Origin: Amia ocellicauda
Taxonomy: Eukaryota; Chordata; Actinopteri; Amiiformes; Amiidae
DNA length: 64,000 nucleotides
Reading direction: 5' to 3'
Assembly (NCBI RefSeq): GCF_036373705.1
Contig: NC_089866.1
Span: forward strand, 4,163,001 to 4,227,000
Part shown: one piece after another, positions 25,001-38,767 of the stretch
How positions within the stretch are numbered: the first letter of the stretch is position 1
Layout of the letters: every line of letters starts with the position of its first letter
The notes under the pieces: generated by a model
The model's database searches: none
Told to the model about the DNA's origin: nothing
The model's input: only the letters and a program-made list of their open reading frames with translations
Position numbers and translations under genes: made by a program

Positions 25001-26956
25001 GGTGACTGCTTGTTACTTGGTTTTTGTATCCAGGAAGTAATGTCTGGTTGGTCTTGGGTTAAAGGTTTGATGCGTTTCCCTAAGGGGATATTTACAGCCC
25101 TGTGTGCAGACCAGTTCGGTACACGTTCTCCGTCTGGTCTGGATCAAGGTGAATGTCGAAAGCCTTGCCAGCATCATCATCTTTATGATGTTTATAGATG
25201 TGACTGTCATTATAACGTCATTGGACCACCACACTTTTTACACTGTCATTTTTATTGGCCCGGTGTCTCGGAACAAAAGAGCTCGTGCAATATAAATTCC
25301 CCATCGTCAGAGAGCTGCAATAAAATATCATCTTTGTCAGTCATTGTAGTGCAGCCGGCGGGTCATGGTGCCCTGTTGTGTGGTGCCACTGTCTCGCCGT
25401 AGAAAGCGACATGTAATTACAGAAACATCGAGAACCACTTCACTGTCATTCAGGCGACAGGCTCTTAAATATTAAACTCGGAGACCTCGAATGGATTTGT
25501 ACTCGAGGGCGGTGACGGAAAATGAATGGTTGGGTAAGACGGTTGGCGTCTTTACCTATTGACCTCCGAGGCAATTCACTTGTCCTTTGTCCTTCTCTCG
25601 ACAATGGCACACAAACCCATTGTTCCTGTTGGCGAGACGGGCTCAGGGCCATGAAAAGAGGCTCTCTGAATAAACCGAAAAAGGATTACATAATTACAAG
25701 CGACTTCATTCCCCTCGGAGCCAACAAAAGCCTGTGCCCTCTCTCTGTGTACGTGGCTATGTGGTTTATGGATGATGGACACCTAATGGTTCTCTCTAAA
25801 TCTACACATTTGTCTATAACTTGTGTTGTGCGCGACACCGAAACCTCTATCTGATATTATTAACTGCCCACGCTTTCTCTCCCGGTCGCAGTGGGGCTCG
25901 GGACTGTGTTATTCATGAGTGCAAAGCTATTTTCGACGTGTCTTCGGCCTAATTTTCAGGAAAGCGGAGATGCAAGCATTATTGAGCGCCTCCGAAGCTG
26001 TTTCTGTTGGATAAGGCTTAATTAAGTTGGGGGGGGAAAAAATCCCTTTGCCTGTTTTTTGTACTATTTGTTAAAGAGCGTGCTGTCGGACGGAGGCCCT
26101 TCCTAAATGGATGTGCTGTGGGATGCTGAGAAAACTGAGAAGTGAAAACTTAATGAGCGTCCTGAAAAGCCTATGCTATATCTGTATAAGAAATTGTTTG
26201 TTTAATCTAGACTCTATAGACCAGTGATGCGGCTCATTAAAATCCGTCCCTCTGCTGTGCTGTTTTACTGGATGTGAAATTCACTTTCACTCTCTCTAAC
26301 TCTCACTCGGCCCCAGTTGCTGGCCCGCAACGCTGGCTTGAGAGCTGGCCCCGTACGATACTTTTTTTGGTTAAAGATCAAGAATACATTAATAGCCTGC
26401 ATTTTTACATTTCACATTAGTAGAATAAGTACGTGTGTCAGGGCCGTTTTTTCTGAAAGAATGAGTGACCACAGAGGGGAAGCTGCCTCAAAAGTGCCTG
26501 AAATGATCGTTTCGGACAGCCAGTCCCCAAAGGACATGAGGGGGGGGAACAAAACAACAGTTTCTCATGTTCCTCATCGGGTTCTGGGACCGAGTCCGCC
26601 CTTGCTCCATTTACTTCCCTGGGCGCTCCCTGGGCCGGGCTATGCGCTCCTCACAGAGATAACGAGTAAATAAATAAGTCTCATTTTTCTGTTCCACTGT
26701 GACGGCAGTGACCCCTGACCTCTGTCCTGTGCCGATTCCCCAGCTGTACACACAGCCCTGACGTCACCTCCCACCGTCGGCTCTGGACGGCCTTCTCACA
26801 GGTTTAAAACCGTTAGACTGAAACTTCGTAGAAGAAATCTGAAGTCTGTCTGACTTGTGTAGCGGCTCATCCGTCAACAGTCCACCTCTGAGTTTAGCGC
26901 TGTTTCCGCTTTGTCTGACCTTCTGACATGCTGTCTCTCCATCTACCTGCATGACT

Positions 26957-27150
26957 GATTATCTCTTTATCATAAATGCAATCAAAGAAAACGATAAGAT
27001 AGAAGCCCTTTATGAGTGGGATAAGCTGCATGTGTGAAGTCGCCCCAGATAAGGGTGTCTGCGAATAAATAAATAATAATAGTGAGATAATTATGACATC
27101 GCTGAGAGGTTGCTAAGCTAATGCAGGGATTATGGAACAGATGGTTATCA
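26957..27150. promoter_or_regulatory. GATA-site cluster, candidate enhancer
   Basis: At least eight GATAA/TTATC words occur in under 200 bases, at about 26959, 26967, 26993, 26998, 27020, 27048, 27086 and 27145. The last follows an E-box (CAGATG), giving a GATA plus E-box pairing. The density is well above chance for intronic DNA, but function is inferred. Confidence 0.4.
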
Positions 27151-27344
27151 AAGGCTCTGTTCAGTGGCTCATATAAGAGGCCCTTGTCATTTCAATGTCA
27201 TAAACCGCTAGATTCTGAAAACGAGAACCTCGGGTAACATGGAAGTGTATTTCATGGAAATGTTATAATAGTTGATGAGGAATAATCAGTCCATGTTGAA
27301 CAAAATATGTATGTATTTTGTATGTGGTTGAAGTCGACAATTTG

Positions 27345-27470
27345 GGAACATTCAAAAACAGACTGGATAGGATCCTTGGATCACTTAGTTATTTATGGAC
27401 ACCAAACGAGCACGATGGGGCGAATGGGCTCCTCTTGATTGCACACTTTCTTATGTTCTTATTTACATGT
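27345..27470 (+). mobile_element. interspersed-repeat fragment, probably the tail of a LINE
   Basis: Words such as CTGGATAGGATCCTTGGATC, GATGGGGCGAATGGGCTCCT and TTTCTTATGTTCTTA match, from memory, a repeat that is abundant in non-teleost fish genomes and ends in a similar TTATGTTCTTA tail. The piece is short and truncated. I am moderately sure that it is repeat-derived and less sure of the class. Confidence 0.45.
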
Positions 27471-30400
27471 GTGTATGTATATATATATATGGTAAACATG
27501 GTATGATAATGTATGGCACAAAAAGCTCTCTCAACTCTTTCCCACATACAGAATTAGCAATATTATCTCTCCTGAGGGAGTAACGTTTAAGGACCAGGAG
27601 AAAAAAAAAAAAAAAAAAAAAAGCGAGAGATCTTGGTACTGCATGCCACAATGAGTTTGACATTTTCACCGATCCCGTCGCAAATTATTTGAACAATGCT
27701 AGGAGCTCATTTCCCAGGATGGGATGTCACAGCTGGAAAAATAGTTTATCCTCTGCTGATGCTTTTCCCAGACCGCAGAGCCCTGTGTCCCACTGCTCTG
27801 TACACAAACACTGCGCACCAGACGGGCTCCACGGACCTGGGGCATGAAAGGAGCTGCTGGCAGGAATTTAGATTTTAATTTACTAATGGTTTTCCATGCT
27901 TGCAAACTCGCTTGTATATCAACACTTCGCTGCGGAGGTTGACACGGTTTTGGCTGTTGAAATGGCATGATGGTGGACGCTGTATACGCATACTATGTGC
28001 TTGTGGCATATCTTGGCGGTATAAATCCCAGCCGCAGCACTGTGTCTGCGGTGGCACCTGCCTGTGTAATTTGGCAAATGATGACCAAGCGCAGGGGCTG
28101 TACCTGTATTCAACCTGTACTTCCGCTTCCTCAAATCACTTCCATATATTCTCTAATGGGAAGTCTCTCTCAGAAACTGTATTTGCGTCAAGAAGAGCGA
28201 ACCGCATGGAAAGCCGAGCTCGCAACGTGATATGCCACGGGCTGCGAGGGCAGAGATGGATGTCCGTGACACCTTTCAAAGTGCTTTATCTTGACAAACA
28301 AGGATGATGGAAACAAGTGTGTTAAGCACACACAGCTCAATTTTCATGCCTTGTAACACTTCTATTAGCCATTTATAGCAAACCGCGCTGAATTGTTAAG
28401 TAAACCCCTGTGGTTTACCGCACACTGTCGGCCTGATAACCCAGAGCAGCTTTTCTCGGAGTTCATCAGCGGGGAGTAGATATGTTTGTTCACCTGAGCC
28501 GTGGCAGGAAAAGGGAACATTTGTTTCTATCTTCGCATACAAAGCCCCGCCATCGAGCCAGTACTTGAACAGTCCCAGGGAATGAAATTCACAGGCACCA
28601 AGTTTTGCTCTGAAGGGAGTGGAAATTTCCATCAGGGTGCGTTATCTCTATTTTTTAAGGATAAGAAAACACATTCTTTTGCCCCGAAAGATTATGCTTT
28701 CACTAAAATAAAACGCGGCCGTGACTAGACCGGAGTGAAAGCTGTGGGTCGGACAGCAGACGCACTCCAGTCGAAGCACCATGGTGAGGGAAACCTGCGC
28801 GCTCTGCTGTCGGGCAGTACTTCAATAAATGTGCATTCTTATCTATCGATGCTCAGAAATGGTTTACTCGGGAATAATAATTACAATACAGAAAGGCAGC
28901 AGCCAGAATTATATCTCAGAAGTGGAGAGGGGTGGGGGTGGTGTCGGTGATTAAAGCTGTTTCTATTTTCAGGGCTTTGAACACGTCTTGCTCCTGTGGA
29001 TGCCTCCAGAGATTCATTGTTGCTTGGCGATGCCTTCCATAGTACGTTACCTGGTTACTTTTTGGGGTGGGGGGGGGGTGTTAGGGTGTAATTCCATGTT
29101 AGCAGCTTTGGCTGTGACTGTATTTATTTACCTGAAAGCACCAAGTATCAAAGCAAAGACCCCTCTGGACCCTTTTGATCATATAGCCCGTTCGTCCTGC
29201 ACTCACACCCCATTTCTGAAGACTTGCTTTCCGGTCATAAGTGCGGTATCTTTTTTTTTCTTCCCATGGCCGAGTCACAGCAGACTCTTCAGAGACAAGG
29301 GCACCGTGACCATAAAACCGATCTCTTAAAACCTTCGCCCTGCAATTCATCTGCCGCGTCCCGCCCTTGCACCCAGTGCACGACATCTTCAGTGCCGGCG
29401 ACATTGCAGGATGTCTTTTCAAGGAGAAGACAATTGATTGACCTCCATTGTGGAGCGGCGGGACAGGTATGCCTGGCATCATAATTCTCACAGCGCCGAC
29501 TCCTGTCAGAGCCCGTCAGGGGTGAGTGAGAATGGGCACAGGCAGGGCTGTCTCCGTGTGCCTGCTGGGGTCTCTGGGAAGTGATGGGGTTGCGGGTGGA
29601 TGCTGTGCCCATGTCTCTCTTGTGTGTAAACCACATGCAGCACGGTCTTCAATTGACCACTTCCTTAAACTCACATCATTTTATCACATGTCTGTAAGGT
29701 AATTCTGTAGTTTAACATGCCCCCCCAGTGTGTATCTTTTGTTATGGTTTCCCTTTGTTGTTATAATAAAGCATGATTTAAAAAAAGGAAAAAACGGTCT
29801 TCTAATATAGACTTTGCATGAATGTGCAGTGCGCGGAAGAAACTTATTAAAAAAAAAAAAGCAACAAAAATATATTAATTTGTCAAGGAACCAGAATGAT
29901 AATTTAAAAAAATGCACCCGTATCGCAGTTTGTTTTCCAATGTTCTGCCATGCCTCGGGAGGCTTTGTGAAACGTCAGTGGAAATGACATGATTGACATT
30001 CGTTTATTGACCTTGCTGGAGTGAATGCCTGGAGGGACTCTTGTATAGCCTACTAAGAGGGTGTGTGCCGTGTTGGGCCCATTCACACAGGCTCGTCTCG
30101 CTGAGCTATTTAAAGTGTGTTGCGAGTTTTTAGTTTTTTTTTTCTCAGGCGCTGTATTTATTAATGAAGAGAAATTTGTTTGGCCTTTAAATCCTGTTAG
30201 TTACAGCGCAGAATATTTATTTATTTATGTATCCATTCATTAATTCTGAAAAATCCAGATTTTCTATATGAAAACTATTTTGGAAATTAACCCTCAATTC
30301 GGCAACGGCTTACCTATGTACTAATGAGATTTTGTGACCTTACCAGCACAATAAGTCTATATTTACTTCTGTGCCTCGGGGGGGAGCCACTTTTGACGCA

Positions 30401-33400
30401 GTGTATTGTGTTTACCACAGACAGAAATAATGGATGGTGTGAGTGTTCAGTATATGTTGATAATGCTATGGTTGAAAATGGAATATCATTGTTTATTCAT
30501 TAACTATTAGTAATGCATATTGGGATGTTTGTGTGTGTGCTGCAAATACTTTAATGGCATTATGTGTAATTTACTGGATAGGAAGAATCTGTGGCTCAAC
30601 GCAGAGTCATCATTTGATGTTTTTGGGAAAACTGGCAGCATGACCTTTGGGGGTGGTGTCCGAATCCCCGACTCAGCCGGTGGCTTCTTGAACCACAACA
30701 TCCTCCTCTCAACATGAAACGCTACAGAGAACTGTGGTGTAAATGCATCTTCTCCAGTACTAAAGTGATCTCCAATTTCTCTGGATGCCCATATCCAATT
30801 TCCATAAACCCCCCCCCCTGCTTGAAATGGCTATGTGCTAAGATGCTCCTGGGAGACCAAACAATGCGACACTTTCACAGTTGTAAATTAATTAAGGTCT
30901 CGGGATAGCTGTTCAATTTATCCACTTTAGTTAAACTGTTTTGGCTGGTGAATCCTGACAGCATCCCAGTATTGACAGATTGCTCCTGTATTTTTGAGCA
31001 GGCAGCTTGAGATGGTAATTGGGCACGTTCCTCCGTGTGTCTGTTCTCTAATTAATGCTAACGCCTTACGGACTCTGTAATTGGTTTCTGCAGCGTGCGC
31101 AGCTTCTGTCCATTAGGGTTTCCACACAGGGGGGAGCTTGTGTTCCTGACAGGCGGTCTGATGCACCAGCCTGCTGGGGGAACCTGTCAGCTCTGCGATT
31201 GATCCTGCGGAGCTGTTTCGCCCTTTGACTAGACTCCAGTTCACCAAACACCAGGGCTGAGGATGGCAGTCTGGGGTTTATCTGTCCTCAGGATGTCTGC
31301 TGCCAAAACTCTGCAGCTTGGGTCAGACTGGGCCAAAACAAAACCCATTAACACAAATGTGCAAATTGATTCAAGAGGAGAACAATATTGGCTGAAAGAG
31401 AGAGTGCTCAGTTCCTCAGTTTCCTGAAAACTTTCTCCAAGTCTCTTCAGCCCCTGCATAAACCTAATATGTGTTTTCCCTTTTAAAAGTTTAAGAGAGT
31501 GGTTAGAAATATACAGCTTTCCCTCTCTTGGTTTGAATTCAAAGATTCTTTGTTAGAGATGTAATCACAGTTGCCCTCTTTTTGTTCCATTTAGTTTTTA
31601 AAGATACAAAGAATTGCCCATAAACACCTAAGTGAGTTTCAGCTGTGGTCTTATTGGCAACGTTAACTGTGCCAGCGGCTGTTTACCTCCTCAACTGATA
31701 GCAACGCGGCCATCACCACTGAGTAAACATGACAGCTGCGTGACTTCTTCATGGTAGCCAATGTACTTTCTTTCCTTGTCAGCTATCTGCATAATGTGTG
31801 AGAGAGCCATGATTTCATTTCAAGACAGGAGATAAACCACGCAGGAATCAAGCATGCGCAAATATTGATTTTCAAATAGTCAGTGCTGGTGATGCCAGCG
31901 GTTGATGAACAATCTCATCCAATGTGAAGATGCTTCTCTGTTATGGTGTAGAAACGGGTGACCAATGATCCTGCCAGGCCCGACAAACAACACTGCCTAC
32001 GTGGCCGTCCTCGACTGTGGGCTTCAGTTACAGAGGACACCCAATCACCAGTACAAAATTACTGGGGGTTGCTGTAAAATCATGCTTGTGTTACTGTAAT
32101 TCTGTTCTATAGACTTGTTGGTAAACTGCACTAAACTGAAGGCACTCGTGATAATGCATCCATAATCGATGCGTCTCGGAGAACGGTGTGAGCAGTGAGT
32201 GCACGAGCGAATGTTTTGCTCAATGAACTCATCCCAAGGGAGCCCATTGTAGACATTAAATAAGCTAGGCTTTATTGTGGGGGGTTTAAGAGGTTTGCCA
32301 ATAAAATGGATAAGTCAATCAATGGAAATGGATTAGGGTTAATATGCTCATCGTAGGGTGTTTATTTTCCTGTTGCTGTCTCTCCTACAATCCCTTAAAT
32401 CCCCGTCAGCATGAGTGAATTCTGCACAGCCACCGGAGCTCCGCTCCAACCTGGGGGTTAAACGAATTCGTGTTTGTGGCCCCGGGAGGCATTCAGAGAG
32501 CATGTGTACGAGGAAGTCAATTCTCACAGTATAAAGCGCTGTAATCTCTCTGGGGCTTAGCAGGCTTTAAAATAACTTGCACTGTTTTTATTATGGGGAT
32601 CTAATGCAAGACAAATAACCAAAGCAGGTGCTCTCCTTTCCTCTCTGTCCGCTCCGCCCGCACTGGTCTTCACTGTGCTGCGCCTGAGCCACATGAGTCT
32701 CTCTCTCTCTCTCTGTCTCCCAGGTTTCCATCAAAGCTTTGCCAGACACACTCATGTTGGTTGTCGAAATGCGAATGTGATTTGAATAAAAATGTTCTAC
32801 TTTGTTACTCATTGACAAATTGCCTGTTGATGAAATGGTGTTTACGTCTGTGTCTTTGTGTTGGCTCTCATCTGTCTGTGGTGCGGCAAAACAGAGGACT
32901 CCCATTCTGCCACTCGGTGGCGGGTGGCGGATAAATGCAGAGAAGGCTGCTGTTGTCAGCGTCATCCCTTGTTCACTTTTAAGGTGTTTTTGCATACAGT
33001 AATAAAACACAAAACCCTAAAAATGTGAAACAGTTTCTCTATTTCTAAAGCTTTAGTGTCAACACGTACATAATTAGCAGGTCGAATTCTGTATGATTAT
33101 TTTGCGTAAATTGTAGGCCTAATATTTGATGTGTATCTGCAGGAAACTGCATCTAAATAGTGTATGTATGCATGTATGTATATCTATATCTAGCTATATA
33201 TATATACAATAAGTTGTATTGGGAGTACATTGCATGGCTTTTCAATTTCTGTACATGTAGGTGACTGAGCTGGAAATTGTTCTAAATTTCTCTCTTACCT
33301 GATCCTGCCTCACATAGGAAGAGGAACAGGGTGACACTGTTATTTATGTCTGCTTAAGAAACCGAAAAAAGGCCAATTTTAAAATGTAATCAGTGTGAAA

Positions 33401-35624
33401 ACACCAGCAGCCCAGGAGGGTCAAGTGGGCCGCAGCGAGGGAACAGTGGGTGTCTCTGTTACTAGTTGTAATTGTAAGGGGCTAAAAAAATGCAACAAAT
33501 CATAAATAAAACAAGGTTTAAAACAAGAGCTTTTTAAGACTCTTAATTAATAATAATAACAAAATGCTTCACATGTACGTGTACTTTGGGACTAATTACT
33601 TAGGAATATGCCACAGTGACGGATGAGATTTGCAGCCGGAGCTGATCTCGGACCCAGGGATTCGGAGCAGTTCGAGAGGATGCCCGTCTGTCGTTCATTA
33701 TCATCCTTCTCTATAGAAACACTCCTCCCTGCCTCGTTATAGAGAATACCTCATTAGGCCAAAAACAGCTTGTGTGCAACACGATCCCTGAAAAACAGTT
33801 TAATTTTGCCCCCCGCCCAAAAATAATACTCAGCCTGAAGGCACCGTGTAATGGCTCTGTGTGGTTCACTGCAGTGCAGCACGTTGTGCGATGTTGTCCC
33901 CGCGCAAATACACTAACCACATTAAGGCGATTAATTTCTGGTGAACTGACCGCTCTCTGCTCTTCCCTAGACTAGTGCCAAATAGAAAGGAGAACATTTC
34001 TGTTTTTATTAAAAAAACTAAAAGTATAATTTTAATTGCTTTTGTGGGTTTTTCATTTTCAGTCAAATATAAATATACAGAAAACAATATCTTTAATGTA
34101 TTTGTCCCTCATCACTGCCCCTCCCCACTGGAGACTGTTTAGATCATTTTAAACAGATTTGAAGCTGCTAACAGATAGTAAGACGTCCGCGTTCCTTGTT
34201 TGTAAATTAATATAGATATTAATCTTCACCAAAGGTTTTCCTGTTACCCGTTACCTGTTTTCTTCGCCTCCCCGTTCCCCATGAGAATGGCGCTGAGCAG
34301 AATCCCCCGTTTGTGTGTTCAGCTCCCTCCCGATGACGTGCAATCCCTTTTTCTCTTGTTGTTTAACCTGCTTGGGACCCTTGATGGAAGTGTTGGGATC
34401 AACTCTTCTCGGACACTCGACGCAATGCTCTCCGTATCGGCTGCTGTAGAGCGCAAGGAGGCCCCTCCCTGATGGGTATTAAGAGAACTATAAACAGTCA
34501 CTCTTAACACAGAGCAAAACCTGCATAGAAAAGTGAGCTATTTACATAGTTTCTTACAAAAATGTGTTGCTTTATTATATTGAAGGCTGGCCTGCGTCTG
34601 GCGCCTCTCTTGACAGTGGGGACTGCATTGCCCTCTACACTTGTTTGCAGAGTTCGGTACACAAGTACCAATGGAATGACATCATCTGGTGGGTTCTTTG
34701 TTTTTTGTTGTATGACGGCAAAACACCTTGCAGTCCAGAACAAGGCCATTAATGCGTCCGGGCATGGGCTGCAGTGAGAGACTGTAAAACCATTTTGTTT
34801 TGTTCCCTTACCACAGCTCTCTGAGCCAATCGTCCTTGAGGATATGGAATGACCTGTTAATACAAATCTATTAACATCTTTTTTTTGTACACACAAACAC
34901 AAACACACACACATATGGCCATCAACCAGGAGTGGATCCATACAAGCTGATATAAAATGTAGAAAGCCATAAAGAAAAAGACACAGAAACATGTAGTTCT
35001 CTAGAAAAAGGACCAATTATCTGTATTGCCTGTAATAAGCCTTGAGGAGAGGAAAACCTAGTTTTTTAGGAACAGCTTCAACAAAAACAAACCATCTTAA
35101 AAATAAAAATGCTGCTTCTCTTTTTAGTTTTTGTCTTTTTTACAATAAACACATTTTCTTCATCATAAACAGTGGCTTTTAATAAATTCATCGTTGGAAA
35201 GTCATGGCACTTTCATTTTTTTTCGTGCCACTCTCACCCGCCCCATTTGTTTAAAAAAAAAAAAAAAAAACCTGAATAAGCTGCTTGTCCAGCCCCATAG
35301 TGTCTCCTTTTAAATTATTTTAAATAACAAAAATAAAATACAGTGCTTCCTCTGGGCTGCTTACATAAGCTTAACCGCATGTGCCCCCAAACCCGTCCTC
35401 GGTTCTAAATCCTTCCTCTCTCAGTTATCTTTACCATTTATGAGAAGCTTAATTTCGGAAGTCACTGGGGAAATTAAGGAAATCTCCACTTCCTTACAGT
35501 TGTCCAGGAGGGTTTTCCAGAGCCATGGCATGTTTTCAACCCCTGAGCATCTTATAACCTGCATCACCTCCGCCTGAAAGCCTCCCAGAATCCTTTGGGG
35601 GTAGTGGAGTGGGGAGCGGTGGCA

Positions 35625-36704
35625 TTAAACCTCGGACACTTCGCTCCTGACGGGAATCTGTAAATCCAGGGTGTGGTGACAGAAGCGGTACAGCACGGAC
35701 CAACCGGCTTTCTGTTTGATGAACAGTCTCAGCTTGTCCCTGAACGTCTCCCCCAGGAAGCTGTAGATAATGGGGTTCAGGCAGCTGTTGGAGAAGGCCG
35801 CCAGGTTGACGATGTGTCCCGTGAGCGGGTAGTCGTGCATCAGGGTGCTGCCGCTGCGCTGCGCCCGGCCCTCCGTTCCCTGCAGGAGCTGGATGCTGAT
35901 GAAGACGTTCTCGGGCAGCCAGCAGATGAAAAACACTAGCACCACCACCACGATCATGCGCAGGGCCTTCTGCCGCCGGGGCCACAGGCCTCGGTGCTTC
36001 TGCGCCCGCATGAGGATGCGCACGATGAGCGAGTAGCACAGGCCGATGACGGAGAAGGGCACCAGGAAACCGATGGTGACCTCCAGCCACTGGATCTCGA
36101 TGACGTTGGCGAAGCAGAAGTGGACCTCACCCGTGTGCTGGGTCTGCACGATGGTGAAGGGAAGCAGGGTGGCCAGGATGCTGGCCATCCAGATGAGGCT
36201 GCAGCTCAGCTTGGCATGCTGCATGGTCCGCAAGGGGCTGCTGCTCATGGCGCTGGCCAACGCCACGTACCTGTCGAAGCTCATCCACGTCAGGAAGAAG
36301 ATGCTGCTGTACATGTTGATCTGGAGGAACAGGGACATGAAGGTACAGAGGATGGCGATGTCGTAGTACTTCTCGTTCAGGTTGAAGACCTCGATCAGGG
36401 AATCGGCCACCAAGATGAGGTCGGCCACCGCCAGGTTGACGAAGTACAGGTCCGGGATGGTCATCTTGTCCCGGTGGGTCAGGTTGACGACCAGGATAAG
36501 GATGTTCCCGATGAAGCCGATGGGGAAGAGGAAGATGGTGTACAAGCAGGAGAGGAACAGGCTGATGATGTAGAACTGGTAGGTGTCGCCGCCCTCCTCG
36601 GCCACATCCTGGAAGCCGGTATTATTGCAGTCGTACGACGTGTTCAGCTCCAGCTCTGAACAGTTCCCGTAGATGTGAATCAGGGAGCTTGTGGACACTT
36701 CCAT
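35625..36704 (-). CDS. gper1: G protein-coupled estrogen receptor 1
   Basis: The product is a class A seven-helix receptor that responds to estradiol through Gs/cAMP; in fish it is known for keeping oocytes in meiotic arrest. The 359-residue frame is complete in one exon, as in other vertebrates (human 375). Visible features are sequons at N14, N21 and N27, TM1 with GN (66-67), [12 protein letters not shown] in TM2, the Cys120-Cys197 pair, DRY at 144-146, CWLP at 261-264 and NPIIY at 310-314, followed by a short basic helix 8. The start ATG at 36704 lies about 35 bases after a possible acceptor (TTTGATTCAG on the - strand), so an upstream non-coding exon is likely. It lies antisense within the presumed C7orf50 intron, an arrangement also seen in human. 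No defects are seen. Confidence 0.96.
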   Translation of the reverse strand: MEVSTSSLIHIYGNCSELELNTSYDCNNTGFQDVAEEGGDTYQFYIISLFLSCLYTIFLFPIGFIGNILILVVNLTHRDKMTIPDLYFVNLAVADLILVADSLIEVFNLNEKYYDIAILCTFMSLFLQINMYSSIFFLTWMSFDRYVALASAMSSSPLRTMQHAKLSCSLIWMASILATLLPFTIVQTQHTGEVHFCFANVIEIQWLEVTIGFLVPFSVIGLCYSLIVRILMRAQKHRGLWPRRQKALRMIVVVVLVFFICWLPENVFISIQLLQGTEGRAQRSGSTLMHDYPLTGHIVNLAAFSNSCLNPIIYSFLGETFRDKLRLFIKQKAGWSVLYRFCHHTLDLQIPVRSEVSEV

Positions 36705-38552
36705 ACTGATCAGTATCGTTTTGGTTTTGGCCGCCCTGAATCAAAGGTCATGCAGCGTGCGGCTGGAGCTACATCTTTCAACCTGGTTGTGACTACGTAC
36801 GAGCTCTTTCTACAAACAGGGTCTCTCATTTACCAGTGCCGTGCATTCTGGCGTCACACGGTTCCCGGCCACAACTCATGAGGTGTGCAACTCCATTTTG
36901 ACCCGCGGCTTATCTGTTAATGAAGGGACGGAAAGCGCAGGAGAAAACCTCCCCCATGGCGTTACTCCGTACGTGCGGATCGTGACAGGTGAGCCGGGTT
37001 AGTGTGAGCCATGGCTCGCTGCAGAGAGCGTCTTTTTTCCTATTTTTTTTTTTTCTCTCTCAGAGCCGCACTTTGCGCTTTCGTTTCTTTGTGTCAGTTT
37101 GTTTTTCAGACGTTGTGATTCCAGACCTCACTTGCCTCTCCCAGTCTATTAGCATGATAATTCACGGCTGGGCGGCTTTTGATGGTGACACTGTGACACC
37201 TGAGCTGGGAAGAGAAAGAGCGAAGAAAAAAGTTATTACATTAAAAAAAAGATGAGGTGTACAGTGTCACGTTTCAAATCACTTGGGCACGGCGGTGTTG
37301 GCCAGCACTTGCGACCCTGCAGATAGTTTCTCATGGGAACCATACAGCGCCATTTAAAGCTGCTGCAGAATGCATAAATAAATACAGGATTGCGGTCCTT
37401 TACTTATTATAGAAAGGAGAGGTCTTTCTTCCTCTGTCTGTTTAGCCCTTGTGGAGTCACAGATCAGACCGACCGGCACGGCGGAAGCAGTTCTACCCTC
37501 CCCGAGTTGAAACCAAAGTTCCAGAAAGTAAGGATCCACGTGTTCTCTTTCATAACACTGTAGAATTTAAATAAATGAATTAATGGGCAAGAGGCAGATG
37601 GGTGAAAGTTTTGTGCAGCTGCAGTTCATTCTGCACTCACCGTCATCGGACACATGGCCATCTTTAGCAATCGAGAAGGATTTCATTGCAGAAAAAACGT
37701 AATCTAGTGGGGAAAAATGATTGTGGTTCCGTCATTCTAACCAGGTGCGTCTCTGGTTCGAATTCGTCCCACAGTCTCATCAGTAAAACACACCTGTACT
37801 TTTTGTGCCCGATAAAGACTGAGACAGGAGCCCTAGATCGTTGTCCCTTTTGCAATAAGTGGTACTAAAGGAGTTTAAAATGCAAACCAGGAACTTAAAC
37901 AGATGCATTGAAGAGCTGTTTCAAAATCCTGTTCCAATCCCGCAGCACGGCCTCACACTGCGGGGCGAATGTGACGATGACTATTAATCAGGTTATGAAG
38001 TGCTCGTCAAACTCATTAAAATGCAGGATAACTTGTTAATTAGATTGATTTAAATGTGCTGCGCTAATTTAAATTGTGGAGTTCGCAAGACATGTGAAGA
38101 AAGGAATTGTAACAGAACAAGTTTATATCTTTTTTTTATATATACATTTGGTATACATGATTTCATATATGATGCATATAATTGCGTCTGTGTTTATATA
38201 ATACAATTTGAAAAACGTGTGACTTTTTCTATGTAACAGGAACATTATATACAAAGCAAAAAAGATAAGTGGTTTATATTTCAAAGTCTTTCAGTTAAAG
38301 CATGCCAGTACAGAGATCCAAGTATCTAATGATCATTTTTGGGAGTATGCTCACTTTCTTCAAATAACCCCCCCCCCCACCTTGGTAAAATGGTACAGCC
38401 CACCCAACATGCATTGTGGTTGGAATATAAATAGAGGTGAAACACAGCTGACAAGCAGTAATGTTCTCTCACAGAGGCTACATATGAAACACGTTGATTT
38501 GAGGAGTAAAAGAGTAGTTGCATCTTTGGGAACTGGGGATTAACCTATAATA

Positions 38553-38767
38553 TGCTCCCCAGGCCTGTATTCAATCAAAGTTTTGAGCATCATGAGCAAA
38601 ATCAGGAATTACAAATATTCCCAAATCAATTCTCTTGGTGGCTGTATAAAAAGAATGACTGTCACCTGGTTAACACGGGCAACAAAGGCCCCCAAGAGAA
38701 TTGGTTTGGGAATATTTGTGATGCTGGGTGGGTCACAGTTTTGATTTAATCTGGGCCCTTGGGAGCA
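38553..38767. mobile_element. miniature inverted-repeat element, about 215 bp
   Basis: The ends are inverted copies. The left reads TGCTCCCCAGGCCTGTATTC; the complement of the right reads TGCTCCCAAGGGCCCAGATT; both continue into AATCAAA. A second inner inverted pair (ACAAATATTCCCAAA.CAATTCTCTTGG around 38610-38638 and its complement at 38694-38722) is almost perfect. It encodes no protein. It is a foldback/MITE-type element of unknown superfamily. Confidence 0.65.

Larger units (their letters stand above)
22010..35620. other. large intron, left part, no coding sequence recognised
   Basis: About 13.6 kb without a supportable gene. It holds a LINE-like fragment (27345-27470), an A22 run at 27601, a cluster of GATA sites (26957-27150), a CT microsatellite (about 32697-32716) and, near 34.5-35.6 kb, probable 3' UTR of GPER1 on the - strand. 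Open frames of 100-170 codons here show no domain, no splice pattern and no coding bias that I trust. Confidence 0.5.

Noticed and set aside
34504..35016. 170-codon frame on - downstream of gper1
   Set aside because: No recognisable domain; it lies in probable gper1 3' UTR or flank and has a scattered Cys-rich composition typical of chance.
35536..36090. 184-codon frame on - overlapping gper1
   Set aside because: It is an alternative frame of the gper1 exon and low-complexity (His/Pro/Ala/Arg); gper1 explains the region fully.
35994..36659. 221-codon open frame on + inside gper1
   Set aside because: It is the antisense shadow of the GC-rich gper1 exon, very rich in Asp/Glu/Gln/Val as expected from complementing a membrane protein; no domain or splice context.
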